Below are positions 10,311-20,899 of a DNA stretch of 21,651 nucleotides, piece by piece. How positions within the stretch are numbered: the stretch's first letter is position 1; every line of letters begins with the position of its first letter. The position numbers were made by a program, and so were the translations under genes. The notes below the pieces were generated by a model. It was not told the DNA's origin. It did not search any database and was given only the letters and a program-made list of their open reading frames with translations. This stretch comes from Haplosporangium gracile (Eukaryota; Mortierellomycota; Mortierellomycetes; Mortierellales; Mortierellaceae), in the NCBI GenBank assembly GCA_015499985.1, contig JAAAUF010000715.1, forward strand, positions 1-21,651, written 5' to 3'.

Positions 10311-11700
10311 TATTGATGTCGGTTATTATTATTATGGTGTGGTATGGTGAGAGTTGACGCGATTCAATGGTGAGTGGAGAGATATATGGATATGGTTAAA
10401 GAAGATGGTTGTAAGATGGCCAAAGAGAAGGTATTAGAAAACAGAGGAGAAAGTAAGAAGAAGTGAAAGGAAGAATACGAGAGAATAAAAGAACACCGCC
10501 TCCTTCTCTTTTGAACATTTTATTTTTCCTTCTTGTTTCTGCGCTTGAGCGCGCAAAAACCTGCCGTTTCTCCTTGTGAAAGTTTAAAAACCTCCGTCTG
10601 CCAGCTGGCTTAAACGCGATATCTGATTTTAGGACAAATGTATCTTTTTACTGCTGATCGATGAACCCTTTTGCAACAAGATCGCAAAGGAGGCGAGAAA
10701 GGGGGGCAATCGCTGAGGAGAGGAGGGATAATATCGCCGAGGTGAGAGAGCAGGACAGAGGATGGTAGGAGAGGAGAGAGTGGTGATTGTTTCTGAGGTT
10801 TAGTTTTGCTTACAGTTTGTCGGCAAGCCGCAGAAGAGGATGAGACGGACGGATTGACAGGGCTTGACTGAGCGTGTTGAAGGCGAGGATGAGGTAAAAG
10901 AAAGAAGAAAAGTGGGATGAAAAAAGGGGACGAGGACGAGAAAAGATGAGAAGAAAAGAGAAGTAATAGAGCAGTGGCTCACCTCCTATTCTTCATGCCT
11001 CGTTATCATTCAATTGATCGTTATCAGTCAGGGTCGTGGTCAAGCCCGTCTTCATTCCCTCGTGTTCTCTATTCACACGCACAGAGACAAGTAGATAGAC
11101 CACCACGGTAAACCAGTTCGGACTGACTACTTTCTTGGTCCCATCCAACCCCTCCGCATCTTCAAAGGGGGCACAGTTGAGGCTGTAGGCGGGAAAGATG
11201 ACGAGAATGGAAGCTGCGACAAAATTTCTTTTTCCAGTAATTGCTCTATCGCGATAATGCGACAATTTCAATTTGAAGGGAAGAAGGAGGAGACAAATCT
11301 AAAATATGATAGCAACCTGCATCATTTTTTTTTTGGATCCTGCCAGTCGTCGCAGCGCACCTTTCTTTTCTTTCGGCTCAGGGATCTTAAGGAACAAGGG
11401 AGGAAGGTGCAGAAGGAAAGGGATATCATGATGAAGGAAGAGTAAAGGATGAAGGGAAAAGGGAGGATGGAGCCTTGATTTTGAGAGCCCAGGTGAGAAA
11501 GGGCTGATCGCAACCGCCAGGCTGCCGAGTGAGGGAAGGAAACGAAGGAGAGTGAATGAACCCTGAATAGAGGAGGTGTTGTTTGACATGCTAAGTTCTT
11601 GGTGGGAAAATCACAGGCCAGTCAAGAGTCGGCTTCTCTAAAAGGTAGACGAACAAGGAGGCGGGTGTGGCTCATCTCGATTTCTGTAGCTCTTTTCGCT
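10311..11700. other. region upstream of msrA; possible unproven small minus-strand gene
   Basis: The part nearest 10310 should hold the msrA promoter and leader. Beyond it are purine-rich tracts. Minus-strand open frames at 11271-10993 (92 residues, with hydrophobic segments FVAASILVIFPAY and WFTVVVYLLVSV) and 11589-11299 (96 residues, Leu/Pro/His-rich) look mildly protein-like. Good minus-strand splice signals occur: donor GAG|GTGAGC near 10986, a pyrimidine tract with CTCAG near 10866, and donor GTAAGC near 10812. I could not build one model that uses them all with a clean frame, and I recognise no family, so I leave this as an unassigned region. Confidence 0.3.
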
Positions 11701-14371
11701 GTGTTACACACAGAGCATACATGAAAGCACTATGCAAAAATAATAATAAAAGAGGGAGAGGATGAGGGCTGTTGAAGAGAAGAAAATACATCTAATCGGA
11801 TTCAGTTTGTGTGTCTGCATCCTTGCATGAACGAGGGTGTGATTGTAGTTGTACAGATGCGAAGTTGTTGTACATGCAGGCAATTGGAAGGATGGGAAAG
11901 AGTAAGTGAAAGAAAAAAAAAACACTTTATGTTTTTGGATCGTCCAGTTTTTTCTTTTCCCGAGAATAAAGAGATGGTTGAGGCATTTTTTTTTTGTTCA
12001 CCGGACTTACAAAAACTGAGACGTCCAGCTTGTAGTCGTAAATTTATTTACAAGGACAATTTGCTTCGACCAACGCGTCTTAGTTAGACGCGTCGTCCGT
12101 AGGTGACGTTACCAGTCATGAGATATTGAGGTTGAGATAGGGTTCACAATTTGCTCTACTCAATTTCTTACATGGCGCGCACTCTCACACGCATAGAGTA
12201 AAAGTAAATGCAACCAACAAGAAATTTACAAGCGGAAGGCTAGAATGAAAGTAAAGGCGCACATAGACAAAAATCAGGCCTACATGATTCGTACATATGC
12301 AAAAACTAGGCCTATGTTGCGGTACGGGTTTACATTTAATTTATCCCCTTTTTTATTCAGGAGGCATATTAGCCCCTTTGTGATGTGAAAATAAACACCA
12401 GACTCTTTCTTCCCATTGACACACATAACTACACCCAAACTCATCACCTATCTCTTCACTACTTTTCGATATGTCCATTACATGCATGTGCCATGCCCCT
12501 TGTTCAGGTCCACGAAGAGGGATAATAACAACAATCGTGTTTAAATTGTATTGTCGCTGTACCGCGTTCCCTAAAATCAATACATTTCCGAGTGCGGCCA
12601 TGCCTCTCCTCTGATACTTTGTGTCAAAAAAAGATATCTAACTATTTGTCAAGACACAACAACTAGCGCTGTCGTTTCTACTTAATTAACAAGCAACTAC
12701 CCTCCAAGTTGAGGAAAGGAGTTTATAGGGGTTTTTCGTATACTTTTATTCTCTCTTTCTTTTCTCCCCTTCCTCAACGACAACGACGGCAAAAATTAAC
12801 GACATCAACAACATTGATAAGTTTTGATCCAACATTCTACATGATCAGATCAGATCTTCGTTCGTTGTTCCCTTTTTGTTTGCGCTTCATCAACTGTCTT
12901 GAATAGGAGCGCTCATGTGAAAGCTCCCTCAGTTTCTTGTCCACATTAACCATTCATGTTGGACGCGCCTCGTATTTTGGTCACGCATCTGAGAAGTTTA
13001 TGTTTGATCGACAACGTCTTCCGATAAATCCTTTCAGGTACGGTTTTTACTCTCGCTCTTGACTCTTCATCTTGTCCAGTCAAAAACAAAAGGTTGAAGC
13101 GGTCCAAACGATACGTAATATGAGACCGTGTGGCAAGCGAAATTTTTTTGTGATCTGGGCCTACGGAACATGAGAGTGAGATGGAGTAGGGTCGTGGGTC
13201 AGGAGTGGCAGGGACGAGTGGCTGCACGCGCACAAACCATAGAGCAAGGCTCACACAAAACAGATATGATTCTCTCCTCTTCTTTTCTCTTTCTCTTTCT
13301 CTTTCTCTTTCTCTTTCCTCTCATTGCCCAATCCCATCTCCCTTTGTGTTCCACTCACTCATCATTTCCGACATCCTTCTCCGCCCGTGAATTACCCCGT
13401 CCCATCTCTCTCAGCTACACTCATTACCATCCTTTCGTCAACTCTCATTCACTATCCACTCCAGCATTACATTTTTTCGACCCGCAGGAAGAGTCTTGGC
13501 CGGGACAACGACACGCAAGGAAACAAGCAACAACAGCAACACCGAGCCTACTTAGGAGTACGACCTTTCCACGCACACTCGTACCTACAGTCCGGTTGGC
13601 ATAAAGGATATCGTGTCTTTGCAGCAGACAGTCGCTAATAGAACTCCTCCTCCTCCTCTATATACGACGTTAGTTACCCAATTACAAGCACCTCCCGTGT
13701 TGAGAGCGCCTTTACTAAGCCCTGACGACTCGGTCGACTTCACCGGCTGTCTCCAAGAGAAAAAAAAGTCACCCACACCTTGAGAGGTATAGCTGTAAAC
13801 AGAAGATGGGCATTAACGAGCGTACCATTGTCGTCTTGTAGAGATATTACCACTTTATTCTTCGCTTTTCATAGATATACCGTCTCTTAACGCATCACCA
13901 AATATACAAAAATAATACAGTACTACAAAGCACGAAGTGCCAAAAAAGTCCGCCTACCAAAACGTAAGTAGTAAAGAGTCTTTTGTAGACATTTAGGAGA
14001 AGGATGAAGCTCCATGTCTGTGAAGACTATTTACAAGTGCAGTTGTTTGGCAGTGGCAACCTCCCTCGCCTATGCTGAAGGCACAAGGAATGCTGCAGAG
14101 TTAAAAAAAATGGCCAAAGAAGCATGGTTGGCAAATAGATGGGCTGACCAAAATAACATGAGAGCCTCCGTTCATTTCTTCCATTTCTTCTCCTTGCACA
14201 AACACAGAGCAAAATTCGCCATCAGCATCACCAAGGAGCCAAGAGCGTTGATTTTCCAACTCGGTATGTTCGCTCAGAGTCGCTCTTTTTTCTGCTATTA
14301 TAGTAATCGATTACTTCCTAACGCCGCTATACCATCTATGAACAATAGTCCCTATCAGGCTTTGTAACACT
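11701..14371. other. long non-coding or unassigned region
   Basis: About 2.7 kb of A/T-rich sequence with no gene I can support. The frame at 12601-12353 (minus, 82 residues) has balanced composition but no recognisable family. The frame 13128-13604 (plus) runs through a TTTCTC microsatellite and is Ser/Leu/Pro-rich from simple sequence. The frame 14014-14367 (plus, 117 residues) lies just before the pseudogene and is unrecognised. Two ACGCGT boxes occur at 12073 and 12088. Confidence 0.5.
13283..13318 (+). repeat. (TTTCTC)n microsatellite
   Basis: About five to six perfect TTTCTC hexamers lie within a longer C/T-rich stretch that extends to about 13390. Confidence 0.9.
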
Positions 14372-17300
14372 ATGACTACTGCAAAGGAAGGAAAGTCGCC
14401 CAGCAGCCCTCGCCCAGCAACCCCAATTGCTGTTCAATCAGGATCGGCACGCATGAAGGAATCTCGGTTCGCCTCCTTGAGCACGCCACCGTAAAACTGT
14501 TTCGATCTTCTATTGCAACAAAAGATCGAACCGTGCCCAATTCACTCGCGGCCGTTCAGTTCGTCACGATCGAAATGGTTATTCCCCCAGCCCATCAAAG
14601 TTCCAACGATTCGACAATCGACTCAGTTGTCAACGCTGTCTCGGTGACCCCACCTTTGAGTGTCCCTCAGCCTTGGTTGCAATACTCCTTCAAAATGTCG
14701 CTGCACCTTCGCTCGAGGTTGCATTGCCGTTCTCTGGAATTCGTCTCGCAACCACTATCCAACTTGCCTATTGCAACAATTTAGTCCGCATCCACTTGTC
14801 ACCCTCTTTGGCTGACGCGAGTGTCGTTGCGACCTTGGATCCATATCAGCAGGCATCTGTCGGTGCCATCCTCCAGAGCGAGGAGGGACAGAGCAAAATT
14901 CGCGAGTTAACGACCAGAGTAATCGAGGAGTTCGCAGCAGACAGTCTGAAGACCTCGGACGAAATCTCTGAGGTTGTTATTCCCGGCCCCTCTCTTGACC
15001 AGGAGCACTACCACAGGCTGCTCAATTGCTCTATCGCCGAGTTCAAGACCGCAAGGTTGTTGAACTGACTTGCTGCAGGGCCTTGTCCAACTTGTCCAGT
15101 GTGCAGGACCTGACAATCTTAAACATGACGACCTTGTCCACATCCTGACAGTTCTTCGGGCTCGCCTTCAGGAGATCCACCTGCAGACAACGAGTTCAGA
15201 TCCGTATCTTAAACATCAGGCAGGCTATGCACTTCAGAGTCTGCTCCATGTTCCCAATGACGAGATACGCCGCCAGTATGTACTCAGGCAGGCAGGAAAC
15301 ATCACCATGGGTCTTCTTGGAGTCGCTAGTGTCTGCAAACTGGATATGGGCCAGCTCAAGGACGGTGTCAATCATCTCTATAAAGCCGCTGGAGATGCTC
15401 ACGAGTTCGACACCAAGGTTGTCGGCGGTGTTCAAGCATTGCTGGAGAGCGGTCAAGACATTGCTTCGAGCGTCAAGGGAGGCATCCTATCTAGTGTAAG
15501 ACAACTGTGGTACACTGCTCCGCGTGAGGCTCAGGAGCACACTCGGAATGGTCGGTTGACCGATTTCAACCACCTGGTCTTTGAAGCGCCCTGCTGTCAG
15601 GATATTGAGTTTCAGTAGGGTGTCTGCCTGCTCTTTGGAGAGATTGCTGTTGATCCGCAGTGGGTGATCGCCACTTGCAAGCATGCCGTCAACCTTCTCG
15701 CAGAGCTCTACAAGAGTGACACCAACTGGAACTCAAACGGCGATATCCACAAATGGATTCTGAACATCATCCTTCAGGTCTCTATCTTATTTGACACTGC
15801 CATTTCGGATCACGCCAAGTCGCTTCTCGAGATCTTGAAGAAGGAGGGCGATATCGGCAAGCGAACCCTTTGCCATGATGATGTTTTGGCCGAATTTGTC
15901 TATCCATATCCACTACAAGCACGGCTTCCTGCACCACTATCGTCGCCGTCACCGGCCCGAGTCCAGGTCATCCCCGATGTCGAGTATGACCTTCGCAGGT
16001 TGAGCACTCAGCGAATGAGGGCGAGTGATAATCCTCTGTATATCTCACCACAAGCCAAGTCAAGCACCTCAGACAACACGTTATTTCCGTTAATGGAGAA
16101 GGCGCTGGAGATTTTAAATAGCTGTGGGCAGGTGCTGCTGCTTCTAGGTGATTCTGGAAGAGGAAAGTCGACATGCAACCTTCAGCTGAAAGCACACCCT
16201 CTGGAAGGAGTATAAGCGAGGCGGTCCCATTCCTCTCTATATTAATCCTCCGACAATTGTCAATCCTCAGCAGAACATGACTGCCAAACAACTGCAACAA
16301 CTCGACTTTTCGGACGCCCAGATCCAGGAACTGAAGCATCACCGGCAGCTTATTGCGATCTGCGACGGGTACGACGAAAGTCAGCTCAAGAAGAACCTCT
16401 ACACAGCTAACCTTTTCAACCAACCCAGACAGTGGGAGGTCAAGGTTCATAGTCAGCTGCCGAATACAATATTTGAGAATGGATTATCGCACTCAGTTTC
16501 AGCCAACCATGGTTCAATACCAACCTACGGTTGCCGAACATTTCCAGGATGCGATTATTACATCGTTTTCATGTACACAGATCTGACAGTGTATCGAGTA
16601 GTACGTCCAGAAAAAGGGGACCGCAACCTCTGACTTTTCTGCCTGGGAGGCCATCAATTACTGGGAGAAGCTAGTCAACATCCCCAACCTGATGGATCCG
16701 GTCAGGCACCCGTTTCTTACGTTGGCCTTGCGAGCTTTGGCCAGGATTGTTAGTTCTCAGTAGGACCTCTTCCCAATTCACTCACCTGCGTCGGACTCTA
16801 CAACAATTTCATGGACCAATGGCTGCAGAACAACAAGTTGCGGTTGTCAGACAGCACATTACCTCCAAATGTCCAATCGGCATTCGACGTACTGCGCAAT
16901 GACGACTTTACTCAGCAAGGACTCAAGCATCAAAAGGACCTTGCCGCCGCCATGTTTCAACATCAAGACGGCAACCCAGTTGTGGAGTATTCACACCTTC
17001 GAGAGGACCAGTCCTGGAAGGCGGCATTCTTTTCTCCGGACACTCAGACGACCATCCTGCGTGAAGCCAGCCCGCTGACTTGGCCCGACAACCAGTTTCG
17101 GTTCCTCCGCCGCTTGATATTGGAGTACCTGTATTCGCGCGTAATACCCAACCCACTTGACCACAACCATCAAATATCATGCGGCGAACTTGGAGCCAAG
17201 GAAACCAGAGAGTCCTTCGGCGATCATCCAATGAACTGGAAGTGCATTATCGGAGAGCCTTCGACCGTACAGTTCTTGGCCAAGCACGTGGAAATGGACG

Positions 17301-19397
17301 ATTCATTCATGGCGCTCCTTTTCGGTGCGATTACGTACTCAAAGGAGGATGTGAGGTTCGTTGTGGCAGTGGCGAATGCGATTGCGATCTTGGTCAAGGA
17401 GGGAATTCGATTCAACGGAATGGATCTGCGTGGTATTAGAATCCCTGGGGCCGACGTTAGGCGTTTGGGTGTCAAAATGTGTCTTTTTTTCAAATGGGGA
17501 GCTCCTGGCTGTATCGACAACATGTCACGGAATCTTTATTTTCAACACTGCAATATGGACCATGGTCGCTGGCTTCAATGGTGGACCAGTCATTGCTATC
17601 TCGTCAAGCGTCCGCGAACTCACCAATAGCGATCAGGAGAGCAACGCTGTAGATCTGGGCGACATTCTTTCCGGAGAGGCTCGGATTACCTTGGACGGCC
17701 ACAATGATGCTGTTGCCAGCATTGTCTACTCGCCAGATGCGCCTTGATCGCCGCTGCCAGCAAGGACACCACCATACGGATCTGGTCAACTCTTTCCGGT
17801 AACATTCTCTACATTCTTCAAGGCCATTCCATGTCTGTCAGTAACGTCGCCTTTTCGCCAACTGACCTTCAAATGGCATCCTGTAGCGAGGACAAGTCGA
17901 TAAAGGCATGAAACACTTTGACAGGAGTGTCGCTTTTTATGTTGGGCGATCAATCCTAGGCATTCACATCCTTGGCATATTTTCCTACAGTTGCCAGTTT
18001 GTTTCAGGTGAGTGCGTAGGACATGTCGGAGTTTGGGATGCATACTCGGGTGAGACTCTATAGCGAGCAAGGTCATATCGGAGCGGTTCATGGTGTCGCA
18101 TACTCTCCAGATGGTCACCATATCACCTTCTCCAGCGAGGACGGCTTTCTTCGCCTATGGGATTCTCACGATGGGGATTGTATCAATACACTGTCTGGAC
18201 ATGGAGGAGACGTTTATTCAGTAGCATATTCACCAACCAGCGACTGTATTGCTTCTGCTGAGCAAAATGGATATGTACGGCTCTGGACTACAAGAGATGG
18301 GTTGACGGATGTGTATTCAGACAACAGCCTCAACTCAATTTCCTATGCATGTCCGTCAGTCAGCGGAAAGCAGCTTGTTATTGGCTTTGCGGATGGCACG
18401 ATTCAACTTCATAAGACCTTGACAACCAAGCCCCTGGCAGTTTTAAGGGGTCACACAAGTAGGGTCATGAAAGTAGCTTACACTGTGGCAGTAGGGTTGC
18501 TTCAGCCTCACAAGACCGAACTGTGCGCGTGTGGTGTATTCGAACAAGAATGTCTTCGCATCTTTTCAAGGGACATATAGGACCGGTTAACGGGGTCGCC
18601 TTTCCTCCTACCGACTACCAGATTGTTTCAGCCAGCATGGAGAAGACGGTACGGATATGGACTCTCCAGACCGACTAGACCGAGCATGTTTTTGAGGGTC
18701 ACAATGACAGGGTCCTATCAGTTGCTTATTCAGCAAATGGGCCCCAGGTCGTATACGGTAGTTTTGATCACACTGTCATACTCAGGTGTTCCGAGACTGG
18801 AGGGCAACTCAACGACTGGATCATCCTGGATCGGTTTTCCATACAGAGTATTCTTTGAACGGGCATGAGCTCTGTTCTTTGGCAATGGACAAATATGCTC
18901 TCCATTTCTGGAATCCGCAAGAAGGAGCTAGCGAATATGTAATAGAAGCTGCCAGTATCATATGTTTGTCCTTCGGGTTTTCACCAATGGGCGACCTCAT
19001 TGTCGCTGTTGGAGCTGACGGGGATCTGCGAATTTGGTCTAGGGATGTCGACGGCTGAACACTAATACTTCGATCCATGATAGGGATTGCAGCTCACATT
19101 AATTGGGGACAGAGCGCCGACTGCATGTCCCTTTCGATTGTCTATATGAAGTCGTTGCGCATTTGAGAGCTGTGGAAGAATGTGAGCGGATACTCTCTAC
19201 AGCTGCTTTGGCGTGTGGGAAGCAAGGAGCTATCTCTCGTAGATGCAAAGATGAATTACATTGATGGTTTAAGCCCCATCAACCGCAAAATCATGAGGCA
19301 AAGGAGGGCTACTTTTGTGCATGACAGTGATGAAGGGGTTGGCTGTAGCGAGGACGTAGTAGTAGCAATTCCTCAGAAGGACTCAGTGAATGAGTAG
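14372..19397 (+). pseudogene. decayed STAND NTPase: helical N-terminal region, NACHT domain, pentapeptide remnant, WD40 propeller
   Basis: Fragments in all three plus frames line up into one large protein. A start at 14372 opens a Ser/Pro-rich leader. About 14.67-15.9 kb encodes an Ala/Leu-rich helical region. The Walker A motif GDSGRGKST lies at 16147-16173 and the NACHT Walker B-like DGYDE at about 16364-16378. A FNGMDLRGIRIPGAD pentapeptide remnant ends near 17457. WD40 units follow from about 17.48 to 19.06 kb (IRIW, LRLWDSHDG, VRLW, VRIW, LHFW, LRIW). A C-terminal tail ends with TAG at 19395. Frame changes fall near 14490, 14670, 15060, 16195, 16440, 16785, 17465, 17745, 18050, 18470 and 18800. 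Stops inside otherwise continuous frames lie at 15616, 16584, 16599, 16761, 17909, 17957 and 18676, with several at a position where WD40 repeats carry Trp. No GT-AG introns remove them. Intact relatives are signalling or incompatibility/immune-type NTPases; this copy cannot make the full protein. Confidence 0.88.
16811..17460 (+). other. longest uninterrupted stretch of the STAND pseudogene
   Basis: From FMDQWLQ at 16811 to the pentapeptide remnant the frame stays open for about 216 codons (open to 17629, but out of the family frame after about 17465). It covers the region after the NACHT core and includes HQKDLAAAMF, SWKAAFFSPD and RFLRRLILEYLYSR. The last resembles the 'FxHxxxxEYxxA' type helix that commonly closes NACHT-associated helical domains. 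It could persist as a small open frame, but nothing suggests it is used alone. Confidence 0.5.
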
Positions 19398-20228
19398 TAC
19401 CATTCGCTCGCATAATTTTATTTCTTTCAACTATTTCTTTCCATTGAGGACCAACGTTGGGCTGGAGACCATTTGTCTCCAATGCTTTGAATAAACGAAT
19501 TGTGTTCAATTGTGGACTTGCAAGAAAAAGAAAGAAAAAAAGAGGTCTGAATGGGAGGAGTGAGAGATGATAACTTAACATACAGGGTACCATAACAAAA
19601 CAACACCAGATGCCATCTGGAAAACTCGTATGAGGTGAAGTTTCTATCGCTCGAGCGAACACAGTACACGATCACGAAAGAAAGTAATATGGACCAGGGT
19701 GTAAAAGAAAGGGGGGGGAAACGAGTATTTTTCGGCACCGTCCAAATGAATGAAAGAAGGAATGGGTGATCGCGCAACTGAGTACTGTCAATGGAGTGGG
19801 TATATGTAGCGCTGAATAGGAAAGTGATTTTCTGACCTTGCTTTATTTTTTTTTGAGTTCCGCGAGGGCGTTGTTTGATACCGTTGATTTGTACGGTAAT
19901 GTCACATTGATGTTTTAAGCTCTTTTCGTTCATCATTGTCAAAAACCAAGAGAGGAGTAGCAAAGAGAGAAAAAGATTCTTTATTTCTATGTTTGATGGA
20001 TGTGATTGATAGCTGCACTCAGAAAAGGGTAAAGGGACGGAAAAAAAAAGAAAAAAATGAACCAAAAAGAATAGACGAACGAGAAGAAAAAATATGAGCG
20101 CACCCAGCTCCTACCTCACTAGACCATTTGTCTCAGAGCATTTATTTTTAAAGTGGCTTCTAATAACTACCCCAGTATTGCAGCAGACAAACATCAACAT
20201 TCCAGAGAATGTCGTTATCAGGCGTTTG
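19398..20228. other. intergenic region, purine-rich, no gene seen
   Basis: About 830 bases lie between the end of the STAND pseudogene and the stop codon of the small minus-strand pseudogene. The minus-strand open frames across it (for example 20065-19427) are Phe/Leu/Ser-rich readings of A/G-rich simple sequence and are not convincing. Homopurine runs occur near 19510-19560, 19700-19720 and 20035-20090. Confidence 0.5.
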
Positions 20229-20525
20229 TCACTTCAAGATCTTGTCTCTGTAGGTGATGATGGCCGTTTTCTTGGTGTTGAAAATGTTGTATGTCAGCTT
20301 GTTATAAATATCGGGACCAGCACCTTCATAGAGTCTACCTTTTGCTGCTGTCCGAGCCAATGCTCCATATGTACCTCCCGAGTCCCAAATATAGATCACG
20401 TGGGCGTCTCAGCATGCATTGAGTGTGTAGACTCCTACTTGAGCAAGGGTTTGGACCAAGAGGATGGCTGCTATGAGCATATATGTCAGCTTCGTGCCTT
20501 TGCGATAATCAAAAGTGGACGGCAT
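20229..20525 (-). pseudogene. decayed small secreted-protein gene (family unknown)
   Basis: One minus-strand frame runs from ATG at 20525 to TGA at 20229, interrupted only by TGA at 20411-20409 (codon 39). Residues 16-29 (MLIAAILLVQTLAQ) look like a signal-peptide core. After the internal TGA the frame continues 59 codons with balanced, protein-like composition (DAHVIYIWDSGGTYG, KGRLYEGAGPDIYN, LTYNIFNTKKTAIITY). A pyrimidine-poor but usable acceptor CAAAG at 20498 precedes ACG AAG CTG ACA (20495-20484). If ACG was once ATG, the protein would begin Met-Lys-Leu-Thr, a classic secretory start. The upstream leader has two introns, 20745-20679 and probably 20611-20498. I recognise no family. Loss of start plus a nonsense codon argues for a recent pseudogene. 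The plus-strand open frame 20094-20558 is its shadow. Confidence 0.55.
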
Positions 20526-20611
20526 GTCAAAATCATGAGAATAGGTCAGTTACGATAGTCGCCGTTACTTCCCAAGTACAACCGTAAAAAGTCCAAAAAG
20601 CGTAGCCTTAC

Positions 20612-20746
20612 TTGAGTATTTGGTCTGGTCAAGGAGTGCTGGTTTGTTCGGGTGTTTGCGCAGTTGCTTGAACGGTTCCTGAGAAAGGTTTGTAATGATC
20701 AATCGAGGAGTCGGTGAGAAAAGTTGTTTGAGTGACGGTACTTACA
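20612..20746 (-). other. spliced leader exons of the small minus-strand gene
   Basis: On the minus strand an exon ends at 20746 before GTAAGTACC. The 67-base intron 20745-20679 ends in TTTCTCAG. A 67-base exon 20678-20612 follows and ends before GTAAGGC. One frame stays open across the first junction and reads ALKRSTLL then EPFKQLRKHPNKPALLDQTK, so this may be coding rather than untranslated. No in-frame ATG is visible upstream, and a TGA precedes it by a few codons. It may therefore be a 5' UTR or a further decayed coding part. Confidence 0.4.
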
Positions 20747-20861
20747 AGGAGGGTTGACCTTTTCAGGGCAGAGTCGGGTGTAGAGGGAAGTGAGATACAA
20801 ATAGGTGCAGGAGGAGGTGAAGGGTTTCAGGCTGAGTTCGAACTATTGGGGGCTATGGACT

Positions 20862-20869
20862 CTTATATA
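20862..20869 (-). promoter_or_regulatory. TATA box of the small minus-strand gene
   Basis: The minus strand reads TATATAAG, a full TATA consensus, about 120 bases before the first predicted splice donor at 20745. The A/T-rich block around it fits a core promoter directed toward the small secreted-protein remnant. Confidence 0.5.
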
Positions 20870-20899
20870 TGATTTTTCCTTGAAAATGTAGAAATAGAA

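Noticed and set aside
13128..13604. A 158-residue plus-strand frame.
   Set aside because: It runs through a TTTCTC microsatellite and has no recognisable domain.
14372..19397. Explaining the breaks in the NACHT-WD40 gene as introns.
   Set aside because: At the breaks the protein similarity continues almost base to base with no room for an intron, and suitable GT-AG pairs are missing.
20094..20558. A 154-residue plus-strand frame rich in Cys and Ile.
   Set aside because: The minus strand of the same DNA has a signal peptide-like start, upstream splice sites and a TATA box, so the plus frame is more likely a shadow.
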